Source of the DNA: Lichina pygmaea
Lineage: Eukaryota > Ascomycota > Lichinomycetes > Lichinales > Lichinaceae
Length of the DNA: 64,000 nt
Assembly (NCBI GenBank): GCA_963422465.1
Contig: OY730174.1
Coordinates: 2,568,914-2,632,913, forward strand
Direction: 5' to 3'
The notes beneath the pieces were generated by a model. The model saw only the letters and a list, made by a program, of their open reading frames with translations. It searched no databases and was not told where the DNA came from. Position 1 is the first letter of the stretch. The number at the start of each line of letters is the position of its first letter. The position numbers were made by a program, and so were the translations under genes. Shown here piece after piece: positions 9,917 to 19,975 of the stretch.

Positions 9917-12900
9917 ATGGATCCCTTTTCTTTTGCGGGCTCGAATCAGCTGAATACGTCAGTCAGCGTCAGAATGTACGAAACGCTTCCCCTCTGTACA
10001 TGCGTTTGCTGACCATCGAAAACGATATAGAGGAAGTCTGGAGGGCAATGAACCGCCAATACCATTTTCCACCCTAATCAAACGACCGGACCTAAAACAC
10101 ATTGGAACGAATTTGAAGTTCGTCATTCCGCTTGAAATAGCATGACTGCCAACGCCAGCTGGCTGACGAGAACTGCTAGCAAGCCCCTACTTTGATCTTT
10201 ACGTGACGGTGCACTTATGGGCCGATTCAAAACCTGTTGCTGTGCCTGTTCGGACGACCTACAAGGCCTTCAAGGCGAGCAGAAAGTACGCTCGGATCCC
10301 GACACATCAGAGAATCTTGCTGTCTGCAGGCTGTGCTGACTTCCGTTAGCTGGAACGAATGGCTTACGATACCCGTCGACTATTCCATCCTGCCGATTTC
10401 TTCACAGCTCGCTATAACGATATGGGACATTTCACCGACGGGAGGAGAATGGGTTAAGGGTCACCACGTGCCCTTTGGAGGAACGACCGTCTCAATGTTC
10501 GAGAAAGACTGTACGCTGAGGCAGGGCCGCCAGAAATGTAAAGTATACCGGCATCGCCCCGCCGATGGTCTGTCAACAACTACGACACCCGCTATCCCGG
10601 CGCCTGCTCGCAATGGGGTTCAGTCGAGCGACGACGGAGAGGAAGATGAGGTCGAACGTTTAGAGAAGCTGCTGAAGAAGCACGAAATGGGCGAAATACC
10701 TAGAATCGACTGGCTCGATCAGCTTGCATTTCGGAGAGTTGAGCAACGTGGTCATCTGACGACGAAATCTGGCAAGAGCGCCTCAAATGGTCTCAACGGG
10801 ATACCGGCACCCTCAGCAGCTGAAATACCGAACCAAGGCGACCTTCCCAAAGACAACAACCTCAAAGACGGCGAAGGTGCAGATCGTGACGTGAATCATT
10901 CCAACGACGATAGCTTCACCCTCTTCATTGACTTTCCACGATTTGATTTTCCGGTCGTCTTCACCGACTACGAATACCCTCCTCCGTCTTTTGCATCAGC
11001 CGCTAGACAGACGCCGACGTCGTCGACGGTAGCACTCAAGCCGCCGCCTACTGTTCAGTTACCCATAGCCGGCGGAGCCGAAGGAGATGGTGATCCCAGG
11101 GGTGGAAGAATTGTCAAGGTCTACGATCCTGAGGTGCATGCTCGAGACAACCCAGCCGAGAACCTGCACAGACGGCTTGTCCGAAGCCACCGGACCAATT
11201 TGGTTGACCGTGACCTCAAGCCAAACGCGAAGATTCGGGATGAGCTGAACGTAAGGCTCTTCGGCGACATCTCGGCGTTGCTGGGTGACGGATAGGCAGG
11301 TGCTGACATGCTCTAGGCCATCATGATGTATTCTCCTACGCACGAACTCAACTCCGAGGAAAAGGACTTGATATGGAAGTTTCGGCACCACCTGACTCGC
11401 GATAAACGGGTAAGATCTAGACCTGCGCGTTGGTATGGAGTCGAACCACTGACGAAAATCTCAGGCCTTGACCAAGTTTGTCAAATCCGTGTCATGGCAC
11501 GACCAAGCAGAAGCACGACAAGCCGTACAGATCATTCCTAAATGGACTGACATCGACGTGGACGAGGCACTGGAACTTCTCGGTCCGGGGTTCGACAATT
11601 CTGTCGTCAGGGCGTATGCCGTGGATCGGCTACGAAAAGCCGACGATGAGGTTCAGCACTCGATGCCTTGCGCTAGGCGTCTTCTCGTTAACGTGGCGTC
11701 AGGAACTTCTCCTCTACCTGCTGCAGCTCGTGCAAGCTCTTAAATACGAGAAGATGCCACGGGGTGCTGAGGATGCCGCTCACGATTCCTCACTTGCGCG
11801 GTTTCTTATTTCAAGGGCAACAAGAAGTATGATGCTCGGGAATTTCTTCCACTGGTATTTGATGGTCGAATGCGACGAATCCAGCCCTGGACAGGGAACC
11901 GAGTATCGCAAGCTCTTTGCGAGGGTCGAGTACGACTTTATGACAGAGCTGCTGAAGGTTCTAGGCTCCTTCTTGTTTAGCGTCTCCGAATTTGCTGACT
12001 CGGTCTCGTCTAGACGCCTGACGGGCCCGAAAAGCGGAAGACGCTTCTGCGTCAGGCCGAGCTCATCACCATTCTCACCAAAGTATCCAAGGAGGTTCGA
12101 TTCTCGCGCGGAGATCGGCTCCAAAAGATTGATCGACTGCGGCAGTACCTTTCGGACGCGAATAATGAGTTGACCTCCTTCGACCCGCCGCTGCCCCTTC
12201 CCCTCGACCCCAACGTGTCGGTTGTTGGCTGTTTCCCAGAAGAGTCAAATGTCTTCAAGTCGACTCTGTTTCCACTCCTGATTCCCTTCAAAACCTCGGA
12301 CGGACGAAAATACTCCATCATATTCAAGACTGGGGACGACCTCCGCCAGGATCAACTGGTGATCCAGATCATCAGCCTCATGGATCGGCTGCTGCAGAAG
12401 GAGAATCTCGATCTCAAGCTATCACCGTACCGGATTTTGGCTACCGGTGCCACGGCCGGCGCGGTTCAGTTTGTCGGTTCCATGAGTCTGTCGGCAGCTT
12501 CGGCAAAGTATCGTGGGAGCATCTTGGCATATCTCAAAGCCAACAATCCCAGCGATCATGATCCCCACGGTGTTCGAAAGGAGGCCATGGAAACTTACAT
12601 CAAGAGCTGCGCTGGCTACTGTGTCATTACTTACATCCTGGGAGTTGGAGACCGTCATCTCGATAACTTGCTCCTGGCACCCGACGGTAAGTGCCAGGCA
12701 TCGACAAAGTGTGTGAGTTCTTCGACGCTGATCTAGTCATGTAGGCCGCTTCTTCCACGCCGACTTCGGCTTCATCCTCGGGCGCGACCCGAAGCCCTTT
12801 GCGCCGGCCATGAAGCTGTGCAAAGAGATGGTCGAAGGCATGGGCGGCTCCAACTCGGCGTACTTTGCCGCATTCAAACAGTACTGCTTCACGGCGTACA

Positions 12901-13145
12901 CTACGCTTCGAAAATCTAGCAACCTCATCCTCAACCTCTTCAGTCTGATGGTGGACGCCAACATCCCCGACATTCTGGTTGAGCCGGACAAAGCGGTCTG
13001 GAAGGTGAAAGAGCGCTTTCACCTGGAGATGAGCGAGGAGGACGCGATCATGCACTTTGAGCTGCTCATCAACGACAGCATGAACGCAATCTTCCCTGTG
13101 GTAATCGATCGTATCCATGGCATGATACAGAACTGGCGGGCATAG
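9917..13145 (+). CDS. VPS34: Vps34, class III phosphatidylinositol 3-kinase
   Basis: Nine exons (9917-9975, 10031-10117, 10184-10285, 10350-11250, 11317-11409, 11465-11650, 11703-11957, 12014-12686, 12745-13145) give about 918 residues. Vps34 makes PI3P on endosomal, vacuolar and autophagic membranes in complexes with Vps15 and Vps30/Beclin. An N-terminal C2 domain (DLYVTVHLWADSKP, WNEWLTIPVDYSILP, AITIWDISPTGG) is followed by the helical accessory domain (ALELLGPGFDN, LLLYLLQLVQALKYE) and the lipid kinase domain. Catalytic GDRHLDN is near residues 773-779 and HADFGFILGRDPKP near 788-801. The protein ends in the usual amphipathic tail VVIDRIHGMIQNWRA. All frames join cleanly. Several donors are weak (GTTCGT, GTTCAG, GTTCTA). 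The region about residues 205-330 is Ser/Pro-rich and looks like a linker insert. It shares a divergent promoter with MRPL9. Confidence 0.95.
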
Positions 13146-13472
13146 CTGCTTATCGCCGGTCAGATGCGATAAACGGCTATGTATCTAGAGTGTTTGCCAA
13201 GTTGGAGACTCCTTGATTTATGAGCGCAGCATTATGTTTAGTACGAGCCTTTGGTACTTTATCATGATCACTATTAAATTCGTACGCCTCCGTACATTTA
13301 CATCGACTAGTCCAACATAGTGGTATATTCCCCTGACCACCGAGGCAGAAAAACCCCGCCGTAGCCGCTGTTGCCGCGTCAATAATACATCTCAGATCTG
13401 CCCACCAAGCTCTCACACTCCTCGGTAGCTCATCACAAAGCACCCAAGATCATCGTCGTCTCAGTATCAATC
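13146..13472. other. Intergenic, ISY1 promoter region
   Basis: The stretch holds the VPS34 3' untranslated region and the ISY1 promoter. TAGTACGAG, TTCGTACG and CCGTACAT words occur at about 13237-13300, the same GTAC-type motif as in other promoters here. No other gene is visible. Confidence 0.5.
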
Positions 13473-14312
13473 ATGGTAAGCCCCTCTTCGTGTGATGGCT
13501 GTACCAGAAGCCTTGACACTGACAACGCGCCACAGGCTCGCAACTCTGAGAAGGCGCAATCGATGCTCTTCCGGTTCCGGGAGCAGCAAGCGGCGGACCT
13601 AGGCATCATCGACGCCGGACGGGCCCGACGACCGAAGGTGATCACGGAGGTGACGGCGATCCCGGCGTGCGAGAAGTGGCGGGGCCAGACGCTCAAGGAG
13701 ATCTCGCGGAAGGTGTCGCGCATCCAGGACCCGTCGCTGAGCGACTTCCAGATCCGCGACCTCAACGACGAGATCAACCGGCTCATGCGCGAGAAGCACA
13801 TGTGGGAGGTGCAGATCCGCCACCTCGGCGGGCCCAACTACATGCGCGGCGCGCGCGTCTACGACGACCAGGGCCGCGAGATCCCCGGCGGCGGCAAGGG
13901 CTACCGCTACTTCGGCCGGGCCCGCGACCTGCCCGGCGTGCGCGAGCTGTTCGAGGCCGCGGCGGCCAAGGCCAAGGCCGCGCACGGCAACGCGCACGGC
14001 GACGCCGGCGCCAAGACCCTGGCCACGAGATCCGACCTCAGAAAGCAGGTCGATGCGGCGTACTACGGGTATAACATGGACGAGGAAGACGGCGAGCTGC
14101 TCCGCTACGAGGCCCGCAAGGAGAAGGAAGCGAGAGAGATCGTCGCGGGCGCGGGCGCGGGCGAGTCCGACGGAGACAAGACCCCGCCCGGCTGGGAACC
14201 TCTGCCTGGCGATACCGGCGACGGGCAGGGTTGGAGGTTACCCACGCGCGACGAAGTCCAGGAGGAGCTCGTCGAGAGGAGACGACGAAGATTGCTGGAC
14301 AAACTGGGATGA
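13473..14312 (+). CDS. ISY1: Isy1, spliceosome (NineTeen complex) factor
   Basis: The start codon stands alone in exon 1 (13473-13475). An intron follows at once (13476-13535), and exon 2 (13536-14312) begins Ala-Arg-Asn, giving MARNSEKAQSMLFRFREQQ and about 259 residues. Isy1 joins the Prp19-associated spliceosome and helps position the catalytic centre in the first step. The conserved N-terminal half includes RRPKVITEVTAIPACEKWRG, EISRKVSRIQDPSLSDFQIR, NDEINRLMREKHMWEVQI and the GGPNYMRGARVYDDQGREIP block. The C-terminal half has GYRYFGRARDLPGVRELFE and the Arg-rich end. The intron is exactly 60 nt with no in-frame stop, so a retained intron would add 20 residues after Met without a frameshift. 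Confidence 0.94.
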   Translation: MVSPSSCDGCTRSLDTDNAPQARNSEKAQSMLFRFREQQAADLGIIDAGRARRPKVITEVTAIPACEKWRGQTLKEISRKVSRIQDPSLSDFQIRDLNDEINRLMREKHMWEVQIRHLGGPNYMRGARVYDDQGREIPGGGKGYRYFGRARDLPGVRELFEAAAAKAKAAHGNAHGDAGAKTLATRSDLRKQVDAAYYGYNMDEEDGELLRYEARKEKEAREIVAGAGAGESDGDKTPPGWEPLPGDTGDGQGWRLPTRDEVQEELVERRRRRLLDKLG

Positions 14313-14974
14313 CGGGGTTGGTTTTTGGGAGGGGGGAGTGGCGTTGGGGAGGAGCGGTGGGGAGGCAACGGTGAGGATGTGGCAGATGATGAAAAGGAAG
14401 CGCGTTTGTGTGCATTCACAGGTGTCTGTAGGTATGAAGAGAGAAGCAGAGGCTATCACCATACCCATGTTTCCCCGTCATTTCAAATCTACCGTGCCAG
14501 AAACCGGTGCTAGCAGCAGCTTCAGGCATGACAGCTTCGAGGCAGGACGACGTCTTCCTTTTCAGATCTTTGTTCCAGCCACCTGTTCCAGCCATCTGTT
14601 CCGGTCATCCCATCCATTCATTCATTCTTTGCCGCACATCTCCACAGCTTCAAAACAAGCAAGATCTATCACGTACGACAACGAAAGGGTTGTCAAGTTC
14701 AACAACGCCTTTCACGCACGATAGGTATGTATGCGGTACATACGCTTGCTAACTTTGATGTCTGCGACCAACCTACAGTGAAGAAAAAAAATTTCTTTTA
14801 AATAAAGAGGACCTGTCTTCAGCTACACAGGGCGGTTTCGTGTCCCGTGCTTCGGGACATATCGGAGGGGTATGTTTCAGACTATATACGATAGAGGGGA
14901 GGGGGCGTGCTTGACGCAAGACAGGCAAGGAAGAGGGGGAGGAGGGAGGACAGAAGATCTAAGTATATGATAGA

Positions 14975-15040
<66 letters not shown>

Positions 15041-15272
15041 TGAAGCTGCTTATGGAGATCACTCGCGTATTGCAGTAGGCGATTTATCAATCAGTCCTCT
15101 GATTATACTAGCATTCGTCGAATTGGTGGGTATCATTTGGAAAAGACGAAAGAGAAAGAACAGACCATCGTGGGATACGGTCGTGAACGGGGCATGGAAG
15201 TGGAGCTGCAATATGGAACAAAAGGTTGAGAAATCGCAGACGCTAAATGCAAGCTACTTGCTCATGCAAGCT
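14313..15272. other. Convergent intergenic region ISY1 / MTG1
   Basis: This holds the 3' untranslated regions of ISY1 and MTG1, which converge. An A/T-rich stretch near 14784-14805 could serve polyadenylation. A long (GA)n microsatellite lies at 14979-15037. No coding frame with recognisable content is present. Confidence 0.5.
14979..15037. repeat. (GA)n microsatellite
   Basis: About 29 uninterrupted GA units on the plus strand, downstream of both converging genes. It makes spurious Arg-Glu and Ser-Leu reading frames on the two strands. Confidence 0.95.
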
Positions 15273-16431
15273 TCAGGTGGCACCAGGCGAAGACGGCTTC
15301 TTGAGCTTTGCCTTGGCCTTGCGCGCCGTCTTGTGCGCCTTGACGCGCTGGCTGTAGCTCAAGGGCGTGCCCGGCGCGCTCTGCAGCGCCTCGTCGCTGA
15401 CGTCGTCGAGCACGAACCGTCCGAGCATGCCGTTTCGCCAGCGCTGCACGATCCACAGCGCCGTCGCTTCGAGATCCGGTTCACCGCCCTTGCGTAGCCG
15501 GCCCGTCTTGCGTCCGACGGCGGCCAGCAGCGCGACGATGTCGTTCGTGGGCTCGTGGTAGGTCGCGTACATGGCGGGCGAGCGCAGGTTCATGTGGTAC
15601 AGCAGATAATCCGCCAGCATGACCGGCAGGACGATCGTGTCTTTGACGTTGGCGCACAGCGCCAGCTTGAGCATCGATTCGGCGTCTGGGACGTACGGCA
15701 TGAACACGCCGGGCGTGTCGAGCACGTAGAGACCTTCCTGGCCGTCATCCCCGTCTGCGATCTTCACGCTCGTCCCTATCTTCCTCGTCACCCCCGGCTG
15801 GGCACCGGTTCGAGCGGCCTTGCCCTTCCCTACGCCCACAAGCCGCAGCGCGTTCAGCAAGGACGACTTGCCGACGTTCGGCATCCCGACCACCAGAGCG
15901 CGGGAGCCTGTCAGCGATAACGCAGATCCTGAAGCGTGTTTCTCGTAGTCCAGGATGGATCTGACGTCGGCTTTGCGTCGGTGGTCGGAAAAGAAGACCG
16001 GTGCGGGCCGGTTCCATTGCTTCAGCTTCGCTTCTCTCTGCCCCAATCAAGACCTGTCGTCAGCGGCCGTAAAGCCGAGGCAGAAACGCCCATGTGCATA
16101 CCAGTCTATCGACCTCCGTCCCATTGCTGCCGAGGTCTCTCTTGGTGTAGACCACCAGTCGTCGTCGTCCAGCCAGACTCTCCTCCAACAGAGGATTCCG
16201 GGACGTCAACGGCACGCGGTAGTCACGACACTCTATCACGACGTCGATGCTCGAGAGCAGGCTCTTCATCTCGGACAGGCCAGCACGATGATGGCCGAGG
16301 AAGTAGGACCGAGGAACCGAATCGTTGGACGGGAAGGACGGTCGTGGCACGAACCCCGGCACAACGGGAGAGACTTGGTGAGGAAGCCATCTGGAGGCGG
16401 TCTTGGTCAATGGGGAGAGGTTGGTCATCAA
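15273..16431 (-). CDS. MTG1: Mtg1, circularly permuted mitochondrial GTPase
   Basis: Two exons (16431-16102, 16037-15273) give about 364 residues. Mtg1 (bacterial RbgA/YlqF relative) acts late in assembly of the large mitochondrial ribosomal subunit. The GTPase motifs are in permuted order, as expected for this family: G4 TKRD (about residues 96-99) comes before G1 GMPNVGKSS (about 161-169) and G3 DTPG (about 217-220). The lead-in VVIECRDYRVPLTSRNPLLE is the family signature (D-R-P-L-S/T-S-R-N). The first 45 residues are basic and Ser/Pro-rich with no early acid, fitting a mitochondrial presequence. The intron is 64 nt with a GTATGC donor. The Lys-rich end (KTARKAKAKLKKP) may contact rRNA. 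Confidence 0.93.
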
Positions 16432-17101
16432 CGTGGAGATGATGACGGCGGCACTTGTGATTGTGCAAAGGGTTTGGGCAGACGTCAGGCCAGCCTCCTA
16501 TGCTAGTTATTCAAAAGTATTGATAAGACCCAAGGATGGGCTGTGTAAAGCCTAATGCTTAGTGTAGCCTTGACCCGCATTCTAGCGCAGGACTGCTCAT
16601 AGTAGCTTAATGGTATAGGCGTCTTATCCCCACCATTAGCACCGAAGCGTACGAGTATACACCACTTGAGCGACCCCCTACACCCCTCAATGCTCCACCA
16701 GAGCCGTCTGGAAGACAGTACGAACCTCCCCTCACAGAATTTTGCAACATCGCAGCTTAGGCTCTGCAACACTCCCTGCCAAGCCACGTGCGCCAGACAC
16801 GTGTTCAGCGGGCCGCTCTGCTTGAGCCTCATAATCGTCAGCGAACCGACGATGGCCACAACTTCATCGGACATCGTAGGAATTTCGTTCTCGCCACCTG
16901 TTCAATTTGGCTACGGTAGGGCACAACTCCTCTGTGCCCTCTGGTGATTTCAGCATGTGAACAGTAGGCTCCAATGACCATTGCAAATGAGCCCCTCTCC
17001 TCGTCCGTTATTAGCAATGATCTGCTGTTCAGGTGATTTTTGGGGCTCGAAGCTGTGACGGCATATCTGTCCACAGAGCGAGCATATGAGAAGCTCGGCT
17101 G
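16432..17101. other. Intergenic, upstream of MTG1
   Basis: The stretch holds the MTG1 promoter and the PRP38 3' region. Open frames of about 90-120 codons on both strands lack any recognisable domain. A tRNA-like D-arm string near 16598 was examined and rejected. I see no gene. Confidence 0.45.
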
Positions 17102-17980
17102 TCATCGAGCGTTCTCCCCGTTGGGCAACCGCTCACCGTTAAGTCGCCCACGAACCTCTCTATCCCCTTCCCCGTTCCTACGCGCATCAGGATCTTCACC
17201 TCCTCTCGACCCATCTCTTGTCCTTCTGTCGTCATCGGCATCGGAGTCATCGAGCTCTCCCGCCAATGGACTGATCCGTTCATCCAGTAGATCCAAGTCT
17301 TCCAGCTGCTGACGGCTTGGCAACTTCCATAGACTGGTTGCACATACACGGTCTTTGACCAGGAGCTCGTCCACGAACTGATCGATGTAGGTCAGGGTGT
17401 ATCCTGTACGCACTCTCCTCCTGAGCTTCCGGTAGTCGGCGAGGAGCGGCTCAAGCGTCTTGTACACCTCAGGAGGATCGAAAGTCAGGCGGACGTAGAA
17501 AGCGCCCAAGGCTCGGAGGTATCTATGGCTCGAATGAGTCAACATTCTTACACGCACAGACGCACGCCGAACGATCATTCCTGCCACGATCGACAAGGCA
17601 AAATAAAGAGAGTAAAACCAACAGGTCAAAACATTTCAATCCAAAAGGTCTTAGGCTGACTTGAATTCCTCATTGCTCAGATACTCGAGGATGATGTCCT
17701 TCTCCGGCGCAAGTTGCAGCAGCTTGAAGGCCAAGCACAGAAACGGCGTCGGCTTCTGCGCCGTGCCCGTGATGCCGCCGACGTACGTCACGTCGACGGC
17801 GCGATCGCACAGCGTCGCCTCGTTCAGCCCGAAGCACTGCTCCTTCCAGTAGTACGACTCTGTGATCCGGTCTCGTACGGCCTTCTCCATCAGCATCGCC
17901 GGATTCTGGCCGCGGATCAGCTTGCCAGAGTAGCCGCGGTCGTCCAGCATCTGCGAGGCATCGGCGCGATGCGTCGCCAT
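17102..17980 (-). CDS. PRP38: Prp38, U4/U6.U5 tri-snRNP splicing factor
   Basis: Two exons (17980-17661, 17522-17102) encode about 246 residues. Prp38 is needed for spliceosome activation (release of U1 and U4). The first exon contains the family core: GQNPAMLMEKAVRDRITESY, YWKEQCFGLNEATLCDRAVD and YVGGITGTAQKPTPFLCLAF. The join across the 138-nt intron reads EEFKYLRALGAFYVRLTFDP, exactly as expected for the family. The donor is the unusual GTCAGC and the acceptor CCATAG. The last 60 residues are acidic, then Arg/Gly/Asp-rich and probably disordered. Its promoter is shared with a divergent membrane-protein gene. Confidence 0.95.
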
Positions 17981-18227
17981 TATTCCGGATGGCGTTGCGC
18001 TGGACCACGCAGTTCCTTCAATATCCTTTTCTGGTGGTGGTTGCAGGGATTTGGATGACGGGGTTATCGACTTGACATTGTACGGAAGTACGGAGTACGA
18101 AGGTACATACTGTATGTACTCGTACTGTACCTGCGGCTCCGCTCCAGATTTTGGGTTGAGGCTCTGTCGGAGCTTTCAGCCCTACAGCCTTGGGTAATTT
18201 TGTCACCGGGGCAACGCCCTCACAACA
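17981..18227. promoter_or_regulatory. Divergent promoter of PRP38 and a membrane-protein gene
   Basis: The gap between the two start codons is 247 bp. At about 18080-18131 it carries a dense run of GTAC words (TGTACGGAAGTACGGAGTAC, then GTACATACTGTATGTACTCG and GTACTGTACC), partly self-complementary. Regulatory meaning is inferred from position and recurrence. Confidence 0.5.
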
Positions 18228-19109
18228 ATGACGCTCCAAGCGCCTCAGCAGAGTATCGCAGCTCCGGTCAAGCAGCATCGCCAACGACGTGACAACCCAT
18301 CCAGCATTGCTTCGAGACGAGTATTTTGGAAACACAGCTCAGGCTTCTCGGTTGTCATTCAGAAAACCAACTCTCAGATCGGTGGACGATGTTATTAACA
18401 GGAGGGCAAATATCCATGGGGATAACCTCTTGCATCGGTTCGTTCAGCCCTACCTTGTTGAACCATTCCTTCTCCTCGCCTGCACTCTGCCTCATTTCTC
18501 AGCCATGTAACGTACTATATTGATTCAGCTACGTATGCTAACAATTGAGTCGAGAATCGGCGCGGACGTGCAGTCTTCGTCTTTACATCGCTCCTCTTCT
18601 TCTCGGGCTACGTCCTGCAGCAACGGACAGTGCGAGACATCCGAGCGACCATCAAGCCGCCCGTCAAACCTCATGCGTCGGCCGTATCCTCGTTCGCCTT
18701 GGACCAGCCGTCGGCGGCAGGATTCGACCCTACGCGTGACGATCCCGCTGCTACATCCGAGGCGTGGTGGTACCCTGTCCCGACGGCGGAGGCTTCTACG
18801 CTGGACGACGGCGCGGGGACAGTGACTGCTTCTCGGGGTGCTCCTACAGCCGTCGTTATCGAGTCTGCTAGCAGCGAACATGGCGAGTACGTGGCGCCGA
18901 GCGGCGATAGCCAAGCAGCCATTGATCCTGAAACGCGCGTGCCTGCCCCCACGGCGTCACCTTCGTCGTCACCAACACAGCCGTCGAGAAAGGCCATCCG
19001 CTTCGGGAATCCATTGCTTGACCCTCGAAAAGAGAGTCCTCCGGCTTGGACGGCAGCCCTTAACGAGCCCGTCGCCACCGCAGGAACGTCGGACGAGATG
19101 CGGCGATGA
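18228..19109 (+). CDS. Putative single-pass membrane protein, function unknown
   Basis: I do not recognise this protein. The best model has two exons, 18228-18320 and 18555-19109, about 215 residues, with phase-0 joins. The first exon encodes a polar, basic start (MTLQAPQQSIAAPVKQHRQR, then DNPSSIASRR). Exon 2 opens Asn-Arg-Arg-Gly-Arg and runs straight into a hydrophobic helix AVFVFTSLLFFSGYVLQQRT (about residues 37-55), followed by a polar tail rich in Pro, Ser and Ala. Basic residues before the helix suggest an N-in signal anchor. The intron has a GTATTT donor and a CTAAC branch at about 18537. An acceptor 5 nt earlier exists but breaks the frame. Evidence for coding is the long clean frame of exon 2 and its position in a divergent pair with PRP38. 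The splice site choice is uncertain. Confidence 0.55.
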
Positions 19110-19975
19110 CAATGATGGCGTGTTCATCTCCTAGCAGGAATGTATATACAACAGGCTTCAGGGTATATCCATTTGCAGCGCGACATTCCTGTCTTCGTTT
19201 TCTAATTTAAATCATTGCATTTGTATGTGCTGCCTCTCTCAACGAGAGTACAGTAACCTTTCCATGTCATTATGATGTGATTGATTATCTTGGGCTCACG
19301 CCCAGACCACCTCTAGATCACCCCCATATCGCCTCAGACCCCAGACCACTCACGCCAAAACAACCTCTTCCACGCAAAAGATCCTTTCCATGACCATCCT
19401 GCTTTAAGAACACGTCTTGAACGCTATCCTCGTTCTACGAGGCTTCCACGAACACTCCCCAATACCAATCCCCCCAGAGCCACTTCCCAGAACCACTCCC
19501 CAGGGACCATTTGCAAGAGTGTTTTTCCTGGGAATATTTTCCCAGAGCAACTCCCCAGTGACATTTCCCCAAACAGCGGTTTCCCCAGGACTATGCTTTC
19601 GTCTTCTCGCTCCGACCGGCAGGCAGGCAGGCAGACAGGCCAGCGTGTCGACCGCTACTGGTAAGTTACTTTGGTGCCATGACGTGAAAAAGACACTGGC
19701 GTCTACTGGTATAGTAAGGATGAGGAATTTTCAGACCGGTTGACTTGTGTTACGGTGCTGGTGCTGATGCTCGTGCTGGTAATCGCTGGTGGTGTATGTC
19801 CAAGCAGGATCGCATGATTGGTCTTCAGATCTAACGGACATGAAGAGTCGTGCTCGCACCGAGAAGCCCAAGAAACGTTTACCCCTCCCTGTTTCTCATG
19901 AATCATAACTAGCTTCGGCTACCCCCACAACTCGATCAGACTACCTACAGCCAAAAACCAGCGCCAACCGGCACC
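19110..19975. other. Convergent intergenic region with degenerate CCCCAG repeats
   Basis: No gene is seen. From about 19444 to 19590 a motif like CACTTCCCAGAACCACTCCC recurs with a spacing of roughly 15-20 bp (variants of TTCCCCAG(A/G)), forming a degenerate tandem repeat. A short GGCAGGCAGGCAGGCAGA run follows at about 19618-19640. It separates the membrane-protein gene (+) from VMS1 (-). Confidence 0.5.

Noticed and set aside
11430-11464. GGAGTCGAACC string resembling a reversed tRNA T-arm
   Set aside because: It lies inside a VPS34 intron, without the other tRNA parts, and is explained as intron sequence with a CTGAC branch site.
14907-15062. Open frames across the (GA)n tract
   Set aside because: Arg-Glu and Ser-Leu repeats are artefacts of the dinucleotide repeat.
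16598-16680. tRNA-like D-arm string (TAGCTTAATGGTATAGGC)
   Set aside because: No B box (GGTTCGANNCC) or T-arm follows at the right distance, and no acceptor stem pairs. Not a tRNA.
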